Shown here in pieces: positions 14,903 to 18,483 of a stretch of 18,483 nucleotides of DNA. The stretch lies in the NCBI GenBank assembly GCA_003521815.1, contig DPHE01000048.1:2777-21259 (forward strand). Reading direction: 5' to 3'. A program made the translations under genes and the position numbers. The notes beneath the pieces were generated by a model. It was not told the origin of the DNA and ran no database searches. It saw only the letters and a program-made list of their open reading frames with translations. This stretch comes from Colwellia sp. GTDB lineage: Bacteria; Pseudomonadota; Gammaproteobacteria; Enterobacterales; Alteromonadaceae. The stretch's first letter is position 1; each line of letters begins with the position of its first letter.

Positions 14903-14934
14903 AAAAAATTAGCTAATTATTGTGAGTTTAGCTA
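14903..14934 (-). terminator. Rho-independent terminator of ybfF
   Basis: On the - strand TAGCTAA (starting inside the ybfF stop region), an 11-nt loop and TTAGCTA form a 7-bp stem followed at once by ATTTTTTATC. Stem plus T-run at the 3' end of ybfF fits an intrinsic terminator, though the stem is AT-rich. Confidence 0.6.
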
Positions 14935-15734
14935 TTTAAAAAATGGATCACTATTTTATTAAAGGCAACTGTTTTTTCAGCATGTAACCAATGGCCCGCA
15001 CCTTGAATTATTTTCGCTTTAGCTTTAGGAAATAGCTGTGAGATAGCATTCTGATGTTCTGGTAATATGTAATCTGAATTACCGCCTTTAATAAACAAAG
15101 TATCACCGTGAAATTGTTGATTAGTTTGATCACTAATACTTTGCATTATTTGTTGGTAACCTTGTTCAATGTAATCTAGGTTACATTTGAATTGAAATAC
15201 TCTTTGTTCATTTAGGGCCAAATTTCTTAGTAGAAATGGCCTTACGCTAGGGTCAGTTACATATTTTGCTAATTGAACATCTGCATCCGTTCGTTTAAAC
15301 ACTTTTGTTAGCTCAATTGCTTGCAAGCCTTCAATAATGGTTAAATGATGGGCTGGGTATTTAACGGGGGCAATATCAGCAACAATTAATTTATCAATAC
15401 GTTCTGGAAATGAAAGTGCAATTTTCATCGCAATTTTCCCGCCCATTGAATGACCTAAGATATGGCAGTGTTCAATAGATAAGTCATCTAATAAATCAAT
15501 GACGTCTTGTGCAAGAACTTGATAGTCCATATCTTGTTGGTGAAAAGAATTACCATGGTTTCTGACATCAATACTAGTAACGCAATAATGTTGGCTGAGA
15601 TTTTTGGCAACCATATTTAAATTTTCTAAGCTACCAAACAAACCATGAATTAGCACTATATGCTTACCTTTCCCTAGTTGTTGATAATTTAGTTGTTCAG
15701 CATGTGATTGTGTTGATTGGCTTATATTTGTCAT
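14928..15734 (-). CDS. ybfF: Alpha/beta hydrolase, YbfF-type esterase
   Basis: YbfF is a cytoplasmic esterase active on acyl-CoA and short esters in vitro; its natural substrate is uncertain. The 268-residue product (E. coli 254) has the oxyanion-hole segment VLIHGLFGSLENL (27-39), DVRNHGNS, the nucleophile elbow GHSMGG with Ser96, ADIAPVKYP, FIKGGNSDYI, and GAGHWLHAEK with the catalytic His. All match E. coli YbfF in order. The ATG at 15734 has no clear ribosome binding site; the N-terminal 16 residues are a variable tail. It is divergent from seqA across a 105-nt promoter region and ends in a likely terminator, so it appears to be its own unit. Confidence 0.92.
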   Translation of the reverse strand: MTNISQSTQSHAEQLNYQQLGKGKHIVLIHGLFGSLENLNMVAKNLSQHYCVTSIDVRNHGNSFHQQDMDYQVLAQDVIDLLDDLSIEHCHILGHSMGGKIAMKIALSFPERIDKLIVADIAPVKYPAHHLTIIEGLQAIELTKVFKRTDADVQLAKYVTDPSVRPFLLRNLALNEQRVFQFKCNLDYIEQGYQQIMQSISDQTNQQFHGDTLFIKGGNSDYILPEHQNAISQLFPKAKAKIIQGAGHWLHAEKTVAFNKIVIHFLNS

Positions 15735-15796
15735 TTTATTTATTCATTTATTTTTAACTTATGGCAATTTTATCATGAAATAACCTTGAATTTGGG

Positions 15797-15802
15797 TATA
15801 AT
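15797..15802 (+). promoter_or_regulatory. Candidate -10 element for seqA
   Basis: TATAAT, a perfect -10 hexamer, lies 37 nt before the seqA ATG. The -35 region at 17-bp spacing (CATGAA, 15774-15779) is weak, so the call rests on the -10 and position. Confidence 0.45.
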
Positions 15803-15839
15803 CTCGCAGCAATTAAAAATTTATAGAAGTTAGTGATAA

Positions 15840-16454
15840 ATGAAAAATATTGAAATAGACGATGAACTTTATCTGTATATTGTTTCTAATACACAATCTA
15901 TTGGTGAGAGCGCTTCAAGTATTTTGCGTCGTTTACTCCCGATAGGAGACACTAATCATCAGTCCACTTTAGAATCTACTGTAGTAACAGAAATTAAAGA
16001 TAATAATACTAAAGAAGATGAGTTAGCCCAGGATACTCCTGTAGTTGATGCTAGTCTCATTGAAAGTGAACTTAGCGAAGTAGATAAGATTGCTAGTACC
16101 GAAAGCGTTTTTAATTTCATTAATAAAGAAGAGCTTGCCATGCAGCGCGGTGCAGTAGGCCGATTTTTATTAATTCTTGCCGCTTTATATCGAGCCCACC
16201 CAAAGACATTTAATATAGTGACTAATATAGCGCCTAAAGTAAGTGCTAGAAAAACCAAGCGTTTATATTTTGCTTTAAGTGAAGAGGTATTGACGGCAAG
16301 CGGAAGTAGTACTAAACCAAAACAAGTACCTCAAAGTCCATTTTGGGTTATTACTAACTCAAATACTACGCGTAAAAAAATGATGTTAACAGAGGCAGCA
16401 ACGTTGTTAGGTTATGAGGAACGTGATGTTATAAAAATTCGTGAGTTACTGTAG
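15840..16454 (+). CDS. seqA: Negative modulator of replication initiation SeqA
   Basis: SeqA binds hemimethylated GATC sites, sequesters oriC after initiation and organises new DNA. The N-terminal oligomerisation domain is nearly that of E. coli (MKNIEIDDELYLYI, IGESASSILRRLL; residues 1-33). The C-terminal DNA-binding domain (about 88-204) has AVGRFLLILAALYRAH, KTKRLYFAL, and KPKQVPQSPFWVITNSNTTRKK, where the two Asn match E. coli Asn150 and Asn152. At 204 residues it exceeds the E. coli protein (181) because of a long acidic, Ser/Thr-rich linker (about 34-88). E. coli GRTRVYF reads KTKRLYF here, so the Thr117 position appears to be Lys. It is followed by pgm, 50 nt away, as in E. coli. Confidence 0.93.
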   Translation: MKNIEIDDELYLYIVSNTQSIGESASSILRRLLPIGDTNHQSTLESTVVTEIKDNNTKEDELAQDTPVVDASLIESELSEVDKIASTESVFNFINKEELAMQRGAVGRFLLILAALYRAHPKTFNIVTNIAPKVSARKTKRLYFALSEEVLTASGSSTKPKQVPQSPFWVITNSNTTRKKMMLTEAATLLGYEERDVIKIRELL

Positions 16455-16504
16455 AATCAGCTTCTAAGTAGTCATTAGATAAATAAGTAATAAAAAGGAA
16501 AAAC

Positions 16505-18181
16505 ATGTCTGTTCATCCACATGCTGGTAAGCCAGTTCGTCCAGAAGATAGAATTAATATTGGTCAATTAGTTAGTGATTATTATCTTAAGATACCCGAT
16601 GTAGATATTACCGCTCAACAAGTAAGTTTTGGTACCTCTGGCCACCGAGGTTCAGCAACTAAAATTAGCTTTAATGAGTACCATATTATTGCTATTTGTC
16701 AGGCTATTGCAGAGTACCGCGTCGCTCAAAAAATAACAGGCCCCCTTTTTTTAGGTAAAGATACTCATGCGTTATCTGAGCCTGCTTTTGCCAGTGCAAT
16801 TTCAGTTTTGATCGCCAATGGTGTGCAGGTTGTTATTCAAGATGATGTTTTATCACCAACTCATATAAATTCTGGCTTTACACCGACTCCCGTGATTTCA
16901 CGTCTTATAATCTCACATAATAAAACACACGATGAAAGCTCAATTGCTGATGGCATTATTATCACGCCTTCACATAATCCGCCAAGTGACGGTGGTATTA
17001 AGTATAATACGCCACATGGTGGTCCTGCAGAAGGAGACATCACCAAGCAAATAGAGCAAAGAGCAAATGAACTTATTAAAGCAAGCTTAGTCGATGTTAA
17101 GCAGCTTAACTATATGCAAGCACTAGAATCTGAGTTATTAACACAACAAGATTTTATTGAACATTATGTTAGTCAACTTGAACAAGTTATTGACATGGAA
17201 GCGATAGCGAAATCTGGTGTAAGCATAGGTGTGGATCCCCTCGGTGGCTCAGGTATTGCTTATTGGCCAGTTATTGCCCATAAATATGGGATTAATCTTT
17301 TTATTGTGAACCCGATTGTGGATGCCAGTTTTGCTTTTATGCCGCTTGATAAAGACGGTAAAATTCGTATGGATTGTTCATCTCCCTATGCTATGGCTGG
17401 CCTGATAGCGATGAAGGAAGATTTCGATATTAGTATTGGTAATGATCCTGACTTCGATAGACACGGTATTGTGACTAAAAGTGGCGGCTTAATGAATCCT
17501 AATCATTATTTAGCCGTTGCAATTAACTACTTGATGACACATAGAGGCTGGCCTGAAAAGAGTAACATAGGTAAAACACTCGTTTCTAGTTCACTCATTG
17601 ATCGCGTAGCAAAAAAGATTAATAGACCCTTGTCAGAAGTGCCAGTAGGCTTTAAATGGTTTGTTGATGGCCTAGGTGATTCAAGTTGCGCTTTTGGCGG
17701 AGAAGAAAGTGCTGGTGCTTCATTTTTAGCCCGTGATGGTAGTACTTGGACGACCGACAAAGACGGTTTCATTTTGGCGTTATTGGCGGCTGAAATATTA
17801 GCTGTTACGGGTAAAGATCCACATCAGCATTACCTTGATTTGGTTAGTGAACTAGGCTCGCCCTGTTATGGTCGTGTTGAAGCGGTTGCATCATTTGAAC
17901 AGAAAAAAATACTAATGGCTCTTTCAAGTACTGATGTTACTGCTGAAATGTTAGCAGGCGAAAAAATAGTACAAATACTTTCTCACGCACCGGGAAATAA
18001 TGCCTCGATTGGTGGTATTAAAGTTGTCACTGATAATGGTTGGTTTGCTGCTCGTCCATCAGGTACGGAAGAAATTTATAAAATTTACGCTGAAAGCTTT
18101 ATAGATGAAAAACATTTACAAATGATAATAAAAGAAGCGCAAGACATTGTGAGTGTAGCGTTTAAAGCGTCGGGATTGTAA
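16505..18181 (+). CDS. pgm: Phosphoglucomutase (alpha-D-glucose phosphate-specific)
   Basis: Pgm interconverts glucose-1-phosphate and glucose-6-phosphate, linking glycolysis with glycogen, UDP-glucose and envelope sugar synthesis. The 558-residue product (E. coli 546) has the four alpha-D-phosphohexomutase domains: FGTSGHRGSATK near the N-terminus, the phosphoserine loop TPSHNPP with Ser156, the metal loop NDPDFDRHG with Asp314, Asp316 and Asp318, the sugar-binding loop FGGEESAGASFL, and the phosphate-binding ARPSGTEE near the C-terminus. ATG 16505 is preceded by AAAAAGGAAAA, a good ribosome binding site. A roughly 8-residue insert (DVLSPTHI) precedes GFTPTPVIS. Short spacing after seqA suggests one transcript. 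Confidence 0.97.
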   Translation: MSVHPHAGKPVRPEDRINIGQLVSDYYLKIPDVDITAQQVSFGTSGHRGSATKISFNEYHIIAICQAIAEYRVAQKITGPLFLGKDTHALSEPAFASAISVLIANGVQVVIQDDVLSPTHINSGFTPTPVISRLIISHNKTHDESSIADGIIITPSHNPPSDGGIKYNTPHGGPAEGDITKQIEQRANELIKASLVDVKQLNYMQALESELLTQQDFIEHYVSQLEQVIDMEAIAKSGVSIGVDPLGGSGIAYWPVIAHKYGINLFIVNPIVDASFAFMPLDKDGKIRMDCSSPYAMAGLIAMKEDFDISIGNDPDFDRHGIVTKSGGLMNPNHYLAVAINYLMTHRGWPEKSNIGKTLVSSSLIDRVAKKINRPLSEVPVGFKWFVDGLGDSSCAFGGEESAGASFLARDGSTWTTDKDGFILALLAAEILAVTGKDPHQHYLDLVSELGSPCYGRVEAVASFEQKKILMALSSTDVTAEMLAGEKIVQILSHAPGNNASIGGIKVVTDNGWFAARPSGTEEIYKIYAESFIDEKHLQMIIKEAQDIVSVAFKASGL

Positions 18182-18275
18182 TCGTGGAGTAAATACAACT
18201 AATCGAAGAGTCTTAAGTTGCGCGTGCGAAAAAAGTACGAAGGTAAAACACGAAGAAAAATAATAAAGGTTAGCT

Positions 18276-18479
18276 ATGGACTATCCACAAGCGCAACTAT
18301 CCACGCCACAGTTACAAGCTCAACTTGAAAAGTCAGGTGACTTTTTGCGGTTAACCCGCAGTTATGAATACTCTATGACTGCGTTTCACTTTGAAGTTTA
18401 TTGCACAAAAAAGATGGCAAAAACTAAAGTGTCTGTACTTGATATGGGTATTATAATGTTTGAACCATTGAACCATTGA
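18276..18479 (+). CDS. Unrecognised protein, probable N-terminal part, ending in a tandem repeat
   Basis: A 67-codon frame starting MDYPQAQLSTPQLQAQLEKS, with AAAGG (18265-18269) 6 nt before the ATG, which looks like a real start. The product is soluble, with a Gln-rich start and FLRLTRSYEYSMTAFHFEVY in the middle; I do not recognise the family. The last six codons (EPLNH and TGA) come from the TTGAACCA repeat at the window edge. Two readings are possible: a short 67-residue protein, or a longer gene cut by repeat expansion and by the window end. It follows pgm by 94 nt on the same strand, a spacer in which nothing is recognised. Confidence 0.45.
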   Translation: MDYPQAQLSTPQLQAQLEKSGDFLRLTRSYEYSMTAFHFEVYCTKKMAKTKVSVLDMGIIMFEPLNH

Positions 18480-18483
18480 ACCA
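18460..18483 (+). repeat. Octanucleotide tandem repeat (TTGAACCA)n at the window edge
   Basis: Three perfect 8-bp copies run to the last base, so the true copy number is unknown. The unit is not a multiple of three, so each gain or loss shifts the frame, and reading through 24 nt always meets a TGA. Confidence 0.8.

Noticed and set aside
15786..15802. TTGAAT as the -35 of seqA
   Set aside because: Only 5 nt before the TATAAT.
1..18483. CRISPR arrays, tRNA or rRNA genes, toxin-antitoxin or defence systems
   Set aside because: No regularly spaced repeats, no RNA gene signatures and no matching protein motifs were seen.

Overview
The window looks like chromosome from an AT-rich gammaproteobacterium, most likely a marine member of the Alteromonadales close to Colwellia. 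This rests on protein resemblance recalled from memory, conserved gene order and the low-GC codon use; no database search was possible. Nearly everything is core genome, and I see no clearly new multi-gene system.

Left block, + strand (1-10453): the lipid A / replication / fatty acid cluster lpxD (5' end cut by the window), fabZ, lpxA, lpxB, rnhB, dnaE, accA and tilS. It largely follows the Escherichia coli order. Features that differ from E. coli are TTG starts on fabZ and lpxB, a long hairpin-rich spacer before lpxA that looks like a REP/MITE-type repeat, and a repeat-rich leader before lpxB.

Middle, accessory strip (about 10454-12900): a 29-codon remnant of a probable SLC1/DAACS symporter; a 972-bp decayed IS3-family element with recognisable terminal inverted repeats, two stops in orfA and an internal deletion in orfB; an intact gene for a PhnA-domain protein with its own promoter; and a small membrane methyltransferase gene (isoprenylcysteine methyltransferase-like) broken by one frameshift. 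The strip sits between two conserved blocks and is the most variable part of the window.

Right block (13048-18181): fur, fldA, ybfE and a DUF2788 gene, then ybfF, all on the - strand; seqA and pgm on the + strand. This is the fur-fldA-ybfE-ybfF-seqA-pgm neighbourhood known from enterobacteria. It joins iron regulation, flavodoxin electron transfer, control of replication initiation and glucose phosphate metabolism.

Right edge (18276-18483): the start of an unrecognised gene runs into an 8-bp tandem repeat (TTGAACCA, three copies to the last base) that creates its stop codon. This is the most curious observation, but the window ends inside the repeat, so its full length cannot be seen.
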